64,000 nt of DNA from Helicobacter_D sp964464895. Lineage in GTDB: Bacteria > Campylobacterota > Campylobacteria > Campylobacterales > Helicobacteraceae. Of the stretch, positions 44,104-52,583 are shown piece by piece; position 1 is the first letter of the stretch, and every line of letters begins with the position of its first letter. The stretch spans positions 434,001 through 498,000 of the forward strand of contig CAYXGY010000001.1 in the NCBI GenBank assembly GCA_964464895.1, written 5' to 3'. A program made the position numbers and the translations under genes. The notes under the pieces were generated by a model, which was not told where the DNA came from, ran no database searches, and was given only the letters and a program-made list of their open reading frames with translations.

Positions 44104-44376
44104 ATGACTTCAATTGTGCAATTTAGAATGGACAGCAACGATAAAGAGGTATTAGAGGCAATGCTTAAAAGTATGGGGCTAGATTTAGGAACAGCCTTTA
44201 GAATGTTTGCAGCAAAGGTGCTCAAAACAGGTGAGATTCCCTTTAGTATCACAAGCAGCATTGACCCCGATACGATTTGGACAAAGGAAGACGAAAAAGC
44301 CTACAAAAAAGCATTAAAAGAGCTAGAAAGAGGCGAGACGATAAGTTTAGAGGAATTAAAAAGGAAGTATTTGTAA
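44104..44376 (+). CDS. RelB/DinJ-family antitoxin
   Basis: A 90-aa protein with the ribbon-helix-helix start of RelB/DinJ antitoxins: SIVQFRMDSNDKEVLEAMLK followed by SMGLDLGTAFRMFAAKVLKT and GEIPF, a very typical DinJ phrase. The C-terminal half is charged and helical, as expected for toxin binding. ATG 44104 with AAAGGA upstream. The toxin ATG overlaps its stop codon (TAATG). Likely also a repressor of its own promoter. Confidence 0.88.
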   Translation: MTSIVQFRMDSNDKEVLEAMLKSMGLDLGTAFRMFAAKVLKTGEIPFSITSSIDPDTIWTKEDEKAYKKALKELERGETISLEELKRKYL

Positions 44377-44639
44377 TGTGTGAAGTGCAAATAAGCAAAG
44401 AACTTGATAAATTTTTAGATAAGCATAGAGATTTAGCCCCCAAAATCATCAAGGCTTTAGAATATGTTGCACAAAATCCCTATAACAACACACAAGATGC
44501 CAAAAAACTTCAAGGTTATGAGAACCACTACCGCCTAAGAATTGGCAAATATAGAATCCTCTATGAAATAAGAGAAAATCAAATCTTGATTATCTATGCC
44601 TACAAGGCAGATTCTCGGGGAGAAATATATAAAAAATGA
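44376..44639 (+). CDS. RelE/ParE-family toxin
   Basis: An 87-aa toxin partner of the RelB/DinJ gene. Seen: ISKELDKFLDKHRDLAPKII, then YNNTQDAKKLQGYENHYRLR, IGKYRILYEI and ILIIYAYKADSRGEIYK, the core of the RelE/YafQ/ParE fold with basic residues. RelE members cut mRNA in the ribosome while ParE members poison gyrase; the RelB/DinJ partner favours RelE, but this is inferred. The start at 44376 overlaps the antitoxin stop, so translation is coupled. Confidence 0.85.
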   Translation: MCEVQISKELDKFLDKHRDLAPKIIKALEYVAQNPYNNTQDAKKLQGYENHYRLRIGKYRILYEIRENQILIIYAYKADSRGEIYKK

Positions 44640-44683
44640 GCTCGCAAGAACTATTGCCTTTGTAGCGATAGAAAAGCAAGCTT

Positions 44684-46132
44684 TTAAAGAGGATAAAGCA
44701 AAGGATTCTTAGTATCTAGGAAATTTCTAGGCTCTTTAAAAAGTTTTCTTAATTTTCTATAACCCTTAAAACCCACCAAATACAATAAGAAATTCAACAA
44801 TAAACGCTTTCGGGAAACTCCTTTAAGAAAGGACGATTTATTTTTATTGATTTCATAGGCAAAGGGTAAATAACACAAAGAATCCAAAGTGTAATTTTGT
44901 TTCTCAAACTTCTCGCTTCGCAAGAATTTCTGCCCTCCAAGATTCATTTGATAAAATAAAAAATCAGTTTCTTCCTTAAAGAAAGTCCTATCTCGTCTTT
45001 TTAGAACAATTTGATTTATTGCAGCATAAGAATAAAAATCCTCCTTCAAATAGCGAATAAATGCGAGCATTTTTTCTTCATTGATACAGAATCCCTCACG
45101 CAATACCCTATCAATCTGTGTCTTTAACTCCTCTTTAGATTGGGCTTGCAAATTGAGCCCCTCAAAAGCATAAAAAGCCCTACCACATAGAATCGCTGGT
45201 TTCTTTGCAATCATTGCATACATTCCCACTCCAGAGTTGAGTAGCACACACATTTGACTTAAATTTAAAAGAGAGAGAAAACTACAATTGTCAGGTGCAA
45301 AAATTAAATTTCGGTAGCGATTCTTATCAATCTTTGCACTCAATGGGTGCTTTTTGCATACAAAAGCAACATTTTCTTTGAAATATTCTTGTGCAAGTTC
45401 ATTTAAAACTTCCAAAAATCCCTCATAACTAAAATAAGGGGAAAAATGTAGAATCACTGTATCAGATTCCACTTGCAAGGGGACAAAAATCACTTTTTTG
45501 TGCCTTATGCCCAATTTCCTTTTCAAATGCTCCTCACTGATAGGCTCGTTGTTAGATTCTAAAAATACATTAGAGTTTAATAAGGATTCAATGTAAGACA
45601 AAGTCGCTTCTCTTTGCTCTTGCGTGATAGGACGATTCCAAAGCCTTTCATCGTAATTATTAGAATCACACAAAAACCCGCTATTATCAAAAAACCAAGC
45701 ATCAGGAAACGCTCCCCGCTCAAAAATATAAAAGCTAATTTTTTGCCCTCGCATAAACTGATAAATACCTTGAATCTTGTCCCCTCCATAAGGATTACGA
45801 CACAAAAAGCAAGTGATTTTATGCGTTTCTTTGAAATTTAAAAATCTTTGTGCGTTAAATGTCTCCTCATCAAAAAACATTCTCTCATTTGCCGCTACAA
45901 ATTCACCCAAAAAGACGCAAGCTTTTAGCAAAGCATTGTATTGGGATTTTTTTTCTCTAAACAAAATGCAGACTTTTTCTTTCGCATTCGCAAAAACAAG
46001 CGAGTCTAATTTCGTAGAATGGTTTAAATTACTCAAGAAAAGTTTTTTAGTGATTTCATTTGCACTTAAATAGCCATTTTGATTGGTATGCCAAAGATGA
46101 TAAAGAGAGATTCCATACAACATTGCTTCCAT
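44684..46132 (-). CDS. Capsule-synthesis-like (PF05159-type) part of a phase-variable glycosyltransferase gene
   Basis: A 482-aa reading frame from ATG 46132 that is in fact open upstream as far as the 11-C tract at 46193-46183, with codons giving VGDSFRGFHTWYALVG before it. The first stretch (MEAMLYGISLYHLWHT) looks like the end of the preceding glycosyltransferase domain. The rest resembles capsule polysaccharide synthesis (KpsC/KpsS-like) proteins: VIFVPLQVESDTVILHFSPY, FVCKKHPLSAKI and SGVGMYAMIAKKPAILCGRAFY. I read it as the C-terminal part of the gene starting at 46863, cut off when the tract is 11. Confidence 0.72.
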   Translation of the reverse strand: MEAMLYGISLYHLWHTNQNGYLSANEITKKLFLSNLNHSTKLDSLVFANAKEKVCILFREKKSQYNALLKACVFLGEFVAANERMFFDEETFNAQRFLNFKETHKITCFLCRNPYGGDKIQGIYQFMRGQKISFYIFERGAFPDAWFFDNSGFLCDSNNYDERLWNRPITQEQREATLSYIESLLNSNVFLESNNEPISEEHLKRKLGIRHKKVIFVPLQVESDTVILHFSPYFSYEGFLEVLNELAQEYFKENVAFVCKKHPLSAKIDKNRYRNLIFAPDNCSFLSLLNLSQMCVLLNSGVGMYAMIAKKPAILCGRAFYAFEGLNLQAQSKEELKTQIDRVLREGFCINEEKMLAFIRYLKEDFYSYAAINQIVLKRRDRTFFKEETDFLFYQMNLGGQKFLRSEKFEKQNYTLDSLCYLPFAYEINKNKSSFLKGVSRKRLLLNFLLYLVGFKGYRKLRKLFKEPRNFLDTKNPLLYPL

Positions 46133-46179
46133 TCCTACTAAAGCATACCAAGTATGAAATCCTCTAAAGCTATCTCCAA

Positions 46180-46863
46180 CTAGGGGGGGGGGGCAAAATA
46201 TTTTATTTTGGATAGAATCTCAAAAGTCGCGCAGTGTCTTAAAAGACGATTTAAGAAATCAAAATCCTCATTTCCAAATCTGATACAATCCCCATAGCCC
46301 CCAAGATCTAAAAAAGTGTAGGTGTTTAGCACAATAGAGCTACAAGCAGGCATTAAAAAAGAGATATGTTGTCTATTATTAAAGAGAAGTTGATATTGGA
46401 TTTCCTCCTCCCCTAACTCGCCATTTGCAAACCTTTGCGTGCCAAGCTCATTAAGAAAGACACAAGGTAGCACAAGGAAACTTGCGGGATTCTCTGCGAT
46501 TTCTTTTGCCTTTATGATTTTTAATAGCTTCTCTAAAGTCTCTTGCGTTAGCACAACATCCACATCTAAAACCATCATCACAGGCGTCTGCACAAATCTT
46601 GCTCCATAATTCCTACAAGACGCTACTGAAAATGCCCCATTTTCTTGCTGCCTAGCGTCTTTATAATAACGATGCCCTTGCGATTCTATCAAGTTTTTAA
46701 CCTCCAAAGAATCCTGCGATGGAGTAGAGGAATAACCCTCTACAAAAAGATATTGCACTTTTTCATCACTTTTTAAATGCTTGGCTTTGTAAATTACTCT
46801 TTTTGTAATAAAATCCCTCTCTTTGCTTAGCCCAAAAGGCACAATAATACTTAAAGCTTGCAT
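46180..46863 (-). CDS. GT-A fold glycosyltransferase, truncated by 11-C tract (phase OFF)
   Basis: The 227-aa frame starts MQALSIIVPFGLSKERDFIT, has DVDVVLTQETLEKLLKI (DxD motif near residue 100) and FGNEDFDFLNRLLRHCATFE, all fitting a family-2-like glycosyltransferase. It ends in KIKYFAPPP exactly at the C-tract, with TAG directly after. With 9 or 12 Cs the frame runs on through VGDSFRGFHTWYALVG into the 482-aa frame, giving a protein of about 726 aa; HLWH there belongs to this domain. So the gene is OFF or yields a truncated product here. It probably acts on a surface glycan. Confidence 0.8.
   Translation of the reverse strand: MQALSIIVPFGLSKERDFITKRVIYKAKHLKSDEKVQYLFVEGYSSTPSQDSLEVKNLIESQGHRYYKDARQQENGAFSVASCRNYGARFVQTPVMMVLDVDVVLTQETLEKLLKIIKAKEIAENPASFLVLPCVFLNELGTQRFANGELGEEEIQYQLLFNNRQHISFLMPACSSIVLNTYTFLDLGGYGDCIRFGNEDFDFLNRLLRHCATFEILSKIKYFAPPP
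46183..46193 (-). repeat. 11-C/G homopolymer (contingency tract)
   Basis: Eleven Gs on the plus strand, Cs in the coding sense, at the junction of the two glycan-gene halves. Frame counting shows 11 is OFF; 9 or 12 is ON. Confidence 0.9.
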
Positions 46864-46882
46864 TACTTAAACTCTTTATGTA

Positions 46883-46888
46883 TATAAT
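46883..46888 (+). promoter_or_regulatory. TATAAT -10 box in the gap after the glycosyltransferase gene
   Basis: Consensus TATAAT on the plus strand 19 bases before a 52-codon reading frame. It may drive that frame or only mark AT-rich DNA. Confidence 0.3.
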
Positions 46889-46906
46889 AAAATTTATGAT
46901 GACAAA

Positions 46907-47065
46907 ATGAATTATAGCGAATTTATGAAAAATTACAAAATTGCTAGAACACCTTTCGCCTCACCCAAAACACTAAAAATACCAGAAGAATTGCTCATAC
47001 AAAACAAAAAGGGTGCAGGAACTAAACGAGGCAATCCAAAGGTTGTAAAATTCTGCCATTGGTAG
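46907..47065 (+). CDS. Possible 52-aa small protein
   Basis: A short frame with a basic product (KNYKIARTPFASPKTLKIPE, then KKGAGTKRGNPKVVKFCHW), a TATAAT 19 bases upstream but no clear ribosome site. It shows no motif I know and could be chance or a degraded gene fragment. The rest of this 278-base gap holds a dispersed repeat. Confidence 0.2.
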   Translation: MNYSEFMKNYKIARTPFASPKTLKIPEELLIQNKKGAGTKRGNPKVVKFCHW

Positions 47066-47077
47066 ATTCTGCTTGCC

Positions 47078-47139
47078 CGTCATTGCAAGCAAGTTTAAAA
47101 CTTGCGTGGCAATCTATAATTTAAAATCTCGCAATGACG
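47078..47139. repeat. Best copy of a dispersed MITE-like element
   Basis: A 62-bp element with perfect 9-bp terminal inverted repeats CGTCATTGC (47078-47086) and GCAATGACG (47131-47139) and an internal GCAAGTTT...AACTTGCG hairpin. Inner sequence GGCAATCTATAAT recurs in inverted form at about 40290-40335, with weaker copies near 22430, 40180 and 43310. It has no coding capacity. Resembles a miniature inverted-repeat or REP-type element. Confidence 0.65.
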
Positions 47140-47141
47140 CC

Positions 47142-47924
47142 CTATTCTATCAATCCCAACTGCCCAATACGATACAAAGCAAAGTCGTATTTCACAGGGT
47201 CTTTCGCATCAAATTCTTTGAGCTGATTCGTGATTTCTAATACCGCCTTAAAATCATAAGTTCTGCGCCTTAGAAGCCCCAATCGCCTTGCGATTCTGAA
47301 GGTATGTGTATCAAGTGGCAAAAGCAAATCACTGCGCAAAACTCTCTCCCACCTGCCCAAATCCACACAATCCTTTCGCACCATCCAACGCAAAAAGAGA
47401 TTCCACCGCTTCAATGGCGAAGCAGAATCCATAGCCCCAAGCAAAAACTTCAAGCCCTCTGTCGCCTCCCCCACTCTTGCATAAAGCGCGTTTTGAAGTG
47501 AGCGAATCCCTCCCAAGATAGAATCGCATTTGTAACCTTGTATGAAAATTTCTTGTAGGGATTCTAAACTTAAAAGAGCTTCAAAGAAGCGTTGAATCTC
47601 GTTATTATTCTGAAAACGATAGACTTTTGTAGTACAAGGACAAGGGATAGAATCTCGTATTTTAGGCTTCTCAAGCGCATTTAAATCACAAGAGTTTAGA
47701 AATTTTAAAATAGAGCGCACATTACCATAAGCAAACAAAGCACAAAAGAGCGCGACCTTATCACTTCTAAATTGCCTTGCAACTCCCAAAGGGTCTGGCA
47801 AATCCTCATTAATCGCATCTTGTGAGTTAAAAAGCCGATATTGTTCCTCTAAAAGATGATAAAGAAATTTTTTAGACGGATTCTTAGGGATTCTTAATCT
47901 TTGGAGATTGGGTTTGGATTCCAT
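47142..47924 (-). CDS. TIGR02757/DUF2400 family protein
   Basis: A 260-aa protein of the TIGR02757 group, conserved in many epsilonproteobacteria and Bacteroidetes, function unknown. It has the family's DPLGVARQFRSDKVALFCAL near residues 42-62, RWNLFLRWMVRKDCVDLGRW and LLLPLDTHTFRIARRLGLLR near 219; the latter resembles an HhH/endonuclease III-like fold and suggests a nucleic-acid link, but that is inference. Start ATG 47924. Stand-alone and divergent from dnaJ. Confidence 0.82.
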   Translation of the reverse strand: MESKPNLQRLRIPKNPSKKFLYHLLEEQYRLFNSQDAINEDLPDPLGVARQFRSDKVALFCALFAYGNVRSILKFLNSCDLNALEKPKIRDSIPCPCTTKVYRFQNNNEIQRFFEALLSLESLQEIFIQGYKCDSILGGIRSLQNALYARVGEATEGLKFLLGAMDSASPLKRWNLFLRWMVRKDCVDLGRWERVLRSDLLLPLDTHTFRIARRLGLLRRRTYDFKAVLEITNQLKEFDAKDPVKYDFALYRIGQLGLIE

Positions 47925-48003
47925 ATTTTTCCTTAAAAATAAATTCAGAATCTTAACAAAAAAGTCTCTTTTTGTTTAATCACTTCTTTAAACTTAATTA
48001 CGC

Positions 48004-48009
48004 TAAAAT
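48004..48009 (+). promoter_or_regulatory. Candidate -10 element for dnaJ
   Basis: TAAAAT preceded by CGC, 39 bases before the dnaJ start; close to the window's common -10 form but lacking the TG. Confidence 0.35.
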
Positions 48010-48047
48010 GTGAAATTTTTATTTTCTAAAACAGAGTAGGAGTATTT

Positions 48048-49169
48048 TTGGAAGAATTTGATTATTACGAGATTTTAGAAGTTAGTCGCAATGCAAGCGG
48101 AGAGGAAATCAAAAAAGCCTATCGTAAAATGGCATTGAAATATCACCCCGATAGAAACCCTGACGACAAAAATGCCGAAGAAATGTTTAAAAAAGTCAAT
48201 GAAGCCTACCAAATCCTAAGCGATAAAGAAAAGCGTCAAATTTACGACACTTACGGTAAAAAAGGCTTAGAATCTAGTGGCTTTGGGTTTGGAAATATGG
48301 AGGGAAGCATTTTTGATATTTTCAACTCCGTTTTTGGTGGTGGATTTGGCGGATTTAGTAGCGGGTTTGGCGGCGCACGCAAGAAAAATGAAAAATATCC
48401 ACGCGATTTAGCCATTGAATTAGAGCTTAGCTTCCAAGAAGCCGTGTTTGGTTGCAAAAAAGAAATTGAAATCTACTACAAAAACGCCTGTGAGGCGTGC
48501 AAAGGAAGCGGGGCAAAAGACGGCAAAGTAACCACTTGTAGTGCGTGTAAAGGGAGCGGGCGCGAGACTTTCACGCAGGGCTTTATGACTTTTGCTCAAA
48601 CTTGTTCTAAATGTCACGGAAGTGGCGAAATGAGCGCAGAAAAATGCGAGAAATGCTCCGGCAAAGGCTATCAAGAAAAGAAAGAAAAATTTGAGATTAA
48701 AATCCCAGAGGGTGTAGATAATCAAAACCAAATTCGCGTGCAAGGGCGTGGCAATCAAATGCCAAATGGCTCACGCGGGGATTTATATGTGGAAATCAGC
48801 GTGCAAGAAGACACGCATTTCATACGACACCATAACGATATTTATTTGGAAGTGCCTGTGTTTTTCACACTCGTAATGCTTGGAGGAAGTATTAAGATTC
48901 CAGCCCTTACCAAAGAATTAGAGCTCAAAATCCCTATTGGCGTCAAGGATAAGCAACAATTTGTTTTTTATGGCGAGGGTGTTAAAAGTGTCAATAGTGG
49001 TAAAAAGGGTAACTTTATCGCAGTGGTTAATATCTTGTATCCCGAAAAGTTGGACGACAAGCAACGCGACTTACTCTTGCAATTACACCAATCCTTTGGA
49101 TATGAGGAATCTAAGCCAATTAATTGCCTTGAGGGCTTAGTGGATAAAATCAAAAATTGGTTTAAATAA
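48048..49169 (+). CDS. dnaJ: Chaperone DnaJ (type I Hsp40)
   Basis: Co-chaperone that loads clients on DnaK and stimulates its ATPase. The 373-aa protein has a J domain with KYHPDRNP (HPD motif near 34-36), a Gly/Phe-rich linker (FGGGFGGFSSGFGG), and four zinc-binding repeats: CEACKGSG, CSACKGSG, CSKCHGSG and CEKCSGKG near 145-210. The substrate-binding and dimerisation domains follow. It starts at TTG 48048, the only in-frame start that keeps the J domain N-terminus (EEFDYYEILEV), with AGGAG 6 bases upstream. TTG use may lower expression. Confidence 0.96.
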   Translation: MEEFDYYEILEVSRNASGEEIKKAYRKMALKYHPDRNPDDKNAEEMFKKVNEAYQILSDKEKRQIYDTYGKKGLESSGFGFGNMEGSIFDIFNSVFGGGFGGFSSGFGGARKKNEKYPRDLAIELELSFQEAVFGCKKEIEIYYKNACEACKGSGAKDGKVTTCSACKGSGRETFTQGFMTFAQTCSKCHGSGEMSAEKCEKCSGKGYQEKKEKFEIKIPEGVDNQNQIRVQGRGNQMPNGSRGDLYVEISVQEDTHFIRHHNDIYLEVPVFFTLVMLGGSIKIPALTKELELKIPIGVKDKQQFVFYGEGVKSVNSGKKGNFIAVVNILYPEKLDDKQRDLLLQLHQSFGYEESKPINCLEGLVDKIKNWFK

Positions 49170-49184
49170 CTTAAGGAAAGCTTA

Positions 49185-50528
49185 ATGCAAAGGGCTTTAT
49201 GGATTCTTGTGGCAGATGTTTTATTGTTTGGTGCGCTTTTTTCTTGGCTACCCTTTACCCACGAAGCAAATCTTGGCATTTGCATTTTAGCATTTGTGGG
49301 GATTCTATGGGTTAGCGAAGCAGTGCATACAACCATTACTGCTTTAATCGTGCCTTTACTTGCTGTAATGTTTGACTTACAAGATGTTACAACCGCTCTT
49401 AAGCCCTTTGCAAACCCGGTAATTTTCTTATTCTTTGGAGGATTTGCATTAGCGAGTGCCTTGCATATTCAAGGTTTAGACCGACTGCTAGCCAATCGCT
49501 TGATTCTGCTTGCTAGAGGGAGAATGTCTCTAGCAATTTTTATGATTTTTGGAGTGAGTGCTCTGTTGTCAATGTGGATTAGCAATACCGCAACTGCTGC
49601 TATTATGCTACCTTTGGCACTTGGTATTCTCTCCAACTTGGACTTTTCAAAGAATCGCGGAACTTTTTTGTTTGTCCTTTTGGGTGTCGCTTATAGTTCA
49701 GAAATCGGAGGATTTGGCACAATGGTAGGTAGCCCTCCCAATATTATCGCCGCTTCTTATCTCGGAATGAACTTTTTAGAATGGATGAAGCTTGGGATTC
49801 CTTTTATGTGCATTATGCTTCCTTGTATGATTGGAATCTTGTATTTACTCCTGAAACCAGACTTGAAACAAACCTTTCATTTAAAGCTAGAAAAAACGGA
49901 ATGGGATTCCAAAAAAATCCTTACGCTTATTATCTTTGGACTCACCGCTATTGCTTGGATTTTTAGCGCAAAATTAAGTGAATTATTTGGTGGAATCAAG
50001 GATTTGGATTCTATCATTGCGTTAAGTTGTGCCATCGCCATAGGCGTCAGTCGCGTAGCCACTTGGAAAGAGATTCAAAGTAGCACAGATTGGGGCGTCT
50101 TATGGCTCTTTGGCGGAGGGCTTGCCTTGAGCGTGATTCTTAAGGATTCCGGAGCAAGTACAGTACTCGCAAATGGGGTTACGGCACTTTTTGGGAATAG
50201 TAATTGGCTAATGATTATTATTGCAACTGCACTTTTCATTATTTTCTTAACAGAATTTACAAGCAATACTGCAAGCTCGGCATTATTAGTGCCAATTTTT
50301 GGTGTCGTAGGAGACGCACTCGGTATGCCCCACGCAATGCTTCCTCTCGTGATTGGTTTTGGCGCAAGCTGTGCCTATATGTTACCTGTCGCGACACCCC
50401 CAAATGCAATTGTTTATGGAACAGGCTATATTCGGCAAATAGAGATGATGAAATATGGTGCGTGTGTGAATTTGTTTTCTATCGTCTTGATTCTGGCTTT
50501 TGCGTGGTTTATATGGCGTTTCATTTAA
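49185..50528 (+). CDS. DASS (SLC13) family anion/sodium symporter
   Basis: A 447-aa, about 11-helix carrier of the divalent anion:Na+ symporter family. Two copies of the signature SNT motif are visible: SMWISNTATAAIMLPLALGI near 124-143 and LTEFTSNTASSALLVPIFGV near 359. They sit in opposing re-entrant hairpins that bind sodium and a di- or tricarboxylate (or sulfate). SEIGGFGTMVGSPPNIIAAS also matches. The likely substrate is a C4-dicarboxylate, which fits Helicobacter metabolism, but the sequence does not decide. It starts 15 bases after dnaJ. Confidence 0.9.
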   Translation: MQRALWILVADVLLFGALFSWLPFTHEANLGICILAFVGILWVSEAVHTTITALIVPLLAVMFDLQDVTTALKPFANPVIFLFFGGFALASALHIQGLDRLLANRLILLARGRMSLAIFMIFGVSALLSMWISNTATAAIMLPLALGILSNLDFSKNRGTFLFVLLGVAYSSEIGGFGTMVGSPPNIIAASYLGMNFLEWMKLGIPFMCIMLPCMIGILYLLLKPDLKQTFHLKLEKTEWDSKKILTLIIFGLTAIAWIFSAKLSELFGGIKDLDSIIALSCAIAIGVSRVATWKEIQSSTDWGVLWLFGGGLALSVILKDSGASTVLANGVTALFGNSNWLMIIIATALFIIFLTEFTSNTASSALLVPIFGVVGDALGMPHAMLPLVIGFGASCAYMLPVATPPNAIVYGTGYIRQIEMMKYGACVNLFSIVLILAFAWFIWRFI

Positions 50529-50537
50529 AGAGATTTT

Positions 50538-51017
50538 ATGGAATCTTTTGAGAGTGTTTTAGAAAGCCCTGTGGGAGAGATTCGCATTAGAGACAATGGC
50601 AAGGCAATCTTAGAAATTTGCTTTATAGAATCCCTACCGCAGACTTCCTTGCTCAAAGCAAGCCCACTAACCCTTGAAACAAAAAAACAATTACAAGAAT
50701 ATTTCGCCCTACAACGCAAAACATTTGATTTGCCTTTAGCACCTTGCGGAACAGAGTTTCAAAGGCTAGTTTGGCGGGAACTTTGTGCGATTCCCTATGG
50801 AGAAACTCGCACTTATGGTGCAATCGCACAAAGGATTCAAAAGCCAAAAGCCGCACGCGCTGTTGGGGCTGCAAATCATCAGAACCCTATTGCGATTCTT
50901 ATCCCTTGTCATCGCGTCATTGGTGCGAGCGGAAAGCTTGTCGGTTACGCAGGAGGAATCGCAAAAAAGGCAGCTCTTTTGGAATTAGAAAATGCAATGA
51001 TACATTATCGTTGTTGA
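50538..51017 (+). CDS. ogt: Methylated-DNA--protein-cysteine methyltransferase
   Basis: Suicide enzyme that takes the alkyl group from O6-methylguanine in DNA onto its own cysteine. The 159 aa hold the active-site IPCHRVIG with Cys124, the preceding VWRELCAIPYGETRTYGAIA (helix-turn-helix, Arg finger) and AARAVGAANHQNPIAI, then GKLVGYAGGIAKKAALLELE. N-terminal ribonuclease-H-like half is short. It is 9 bases after the SLC13 carrier gene. Ogt and Ada-C types are hard to tell apart, but it is a single-domain enzyme. Confidence 0.94.
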   Translation: MESFESVLESPVGEIRIRDNGKAILEICFIESLPQTSLLKASPLTLETKKQLQEYFALQRKTFDLPLAPCGTEFQRLVWRELCAIPYGETRTYGAIAQRIQKPKAARAVGAANHQNPIAILIPCHRVIGASGKLVGYAGGIAKKAALLELENAMIHYRC

Positions 51018-51057
51018 AAACAAAGCAAACAAATGCGAGATTCTCCCAAGATAAAAT

Positions 51058-51894
51058 TCACCCTCGCCTAATATGGCTTAAGAAAAATTGCAAACGTTCG
51101 TTTTTAGGAGAATCAAAAAAACTTTGCGGGGGAGAATCCTCAAGGATTTTGCCACCCTCCATAAATAAAACTCTCGTAGCAACTTCTCTTGCAAATCCCA
51201 TTTCGTGCGTAACGCACACCATACTCATTCCCTCTCCTGCTAAGCTTTTCATTAGCTCCAAAACTCCGCCCACCATTTCAGGGTCTAGCGCACTCGTTGG
51301 TTCATCAAAAAGCATTACTTCGGGCTTCATTGCAAGAGAACGCGCAATCGCAACTCTTTGCTTTTGTCCTCCGCTTAGACGCGAGGGATATTCATATGCC
51401 TTATCATACAATCCTACCCGCGCCAATAAGGCTAAAGCCACTTCTTTTGCTTCATTCACTCCCATTTTTTTTAGCTTAATAGGGGCTAAGGTAATGTTTT
51501 CTATCACATTAAGATTATTAAACAAGTTAAAATGCTGAAAAACCATTCCCATTTTTGCACGTGCTTCATTGATATTTTGACGATATTTTTTGTCATATTC
51601 CTTAATCGCAAGCTGCAAGGACTTGCCTTTAAGATTAGCCAACTCGGGATACAAATCTACACTCAATTCAGAAATGCGCCGATTATCCAACCAAATCTCG
51701 CCACTATCTGGAATCTCAAGCAAATTTAAACAGCGCAAAAAGGTGCTTTTACCACTCCCACTAGGTCCGACAATGACGATTTTTTCTCCCCGCTTAAACT
51801 CTGCATTCAAGCCATTGAGTACGATTTTTTCACTTTTGCCCTCTTTTGCACTATTTTCATAATATTTTTTGACTAGTTTTCTAACGCTTATCAC
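51058..51894 (-). CDS. Polar amino-acid ABC transporter ATPase (GlnQ-like)
   Basis: ATP-hydrolysing subunit of an amino-acid importer. The 278 aa have Walker A GPSGSGKST near 40-48, the Q-loop MGMVFQHFNLFNNLNVIENI, the signature LSGGQKQRVAIARSLAM near 168 and Walker B VMLFDEPTSALDPE. Those phrases are typical of the HisP/GlnQ group. An insertion near residues 75-105 (LSVDLYPELANLKGKSLQLA) makes it longer than the usual 240-250 aa. It overlaps the permease by 14 bases and is last in the three-gene importer operon. Confidence 0.93.
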   Translation of the reverse strand: MISVRKLVKKYYENSAKEGKSEKIVLNGLNAEFKRGEKIVIVGPSGSGKSTFLRCLNLLEIPDSGEIWLDNRRISELSVDLYPELANLKGKSLQLAIKEYDKKYRQNINEARAKMGMVFQHFNLFNNLNVIENITLAPIKLKKMGVNEAKEVALALLARVGLYDKAYEYPSRLSGGQKQRVAIARSLAMKPEVMLFDEPTSALDPEMVGGVLELMKSLAGEGMSMVCVTHEMGFAREVATRVLFMEGGKILEDSPPQSFFDSPKNERLQFFLSHIRRG

Positions 51895-52579
51895 TTTTTC
51901 TTAGTTTCCCTTCGTATTTTTTGACGATAAAACTTGCTACCAATACCAACACCAAATAGCAAAACGCTAAGAAAAAATATGGAATCATATATTCATAACT
52001 CGCACTCCCAATCGTCTTAAAGGCGTAAGTTAAGTCGTGCACTGTAACATAATTCGCCACTGAAGTTTCTTTCAAAAGCGTAATAAACTCATTTCCTAAA
52101 TTTGGTAAGGCATTTTTGAGAGCTTGAGGAAAGACGATGAAACGCATACTCTGTTTAGAATTTAACCCAAGTGCCCTTGCCGCTTCATTTTGCCCACTAT
52201 CTACACTCAAGATTCCCCCACGAATAATCTCACTCACATACGCACCACTATTCAAACCAAAAATCACAATGGCTACTAATAGCGCACTGCTCCCCGCAAG
52301 CCCAAAAAGCGGCAGAATCACAAAATAAATAAACAATAACTGCACGACAATTGGCGTCCCGCGAAAAAATCCTACATACATTTTAGCAATAGCGACAAGC
52401 ACGCACTCTAGTGTATTTTTGTCTTCTTTGGTGATTAAAATTGCAAGCATTGTGCCAATAAAGACTCCAATCATTAGCCCACACACAGCAAGTAGAATCG
52501 TAACAAATAAACCCTCTACAACAAGCGCGTAACCCCCCTTGATGATGAATTGATTATAAAAAATTTCTATCTTATCCAT
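51881..52579 (-). CDS. Polar amino-acid ABC transporter permease
   Basis: A 232-aa inner-membrane subunit with about five TM helices, of the HisM/GlnP family. The permease loop with the EAA motif reads GQNEAARALGLNSKQSMRFI near 128-147, which couples to the ATPase. The start is preceded by the SBP gene (4-base gap) and it overlaps the ATPase by 14 bases. A single permease means the importer probably uses a homodimer. Substrate, perhaps glutamine or a related amino acid, is not set by sequence. Confidence 0.93.
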   Translation of the reverse strand: MDKIEIFYNQFIIKGGYALVVEGLFVTILLAVCGLMIGVFIGTMLAILITKEDKNTLECVLVAIAKMYVGFFRGTPIVVQLLFIYFVILPLFGLAGSSALLVAIVIFGLNSGAYVSEIIRGGILSVDSGQNEAARALGLNSKQSMRFIVFPQALKNALPNLGNEFITLLKETSVANYVTVHDLTYAFKTIGSASYEYMIPYFFLAFCYLVLVLVASFIVKKYEGKLRKSDKR

Positions 52580-52583
52580 TGCT

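Noticed and set aside
50744..51538. A 264-aa frame running across ogt and the ABC ATPase
   Set aside because: It overlaps two genes with clear motifs; its product is rich in Arg, Cys and Ser and looks like a frame-shadow.
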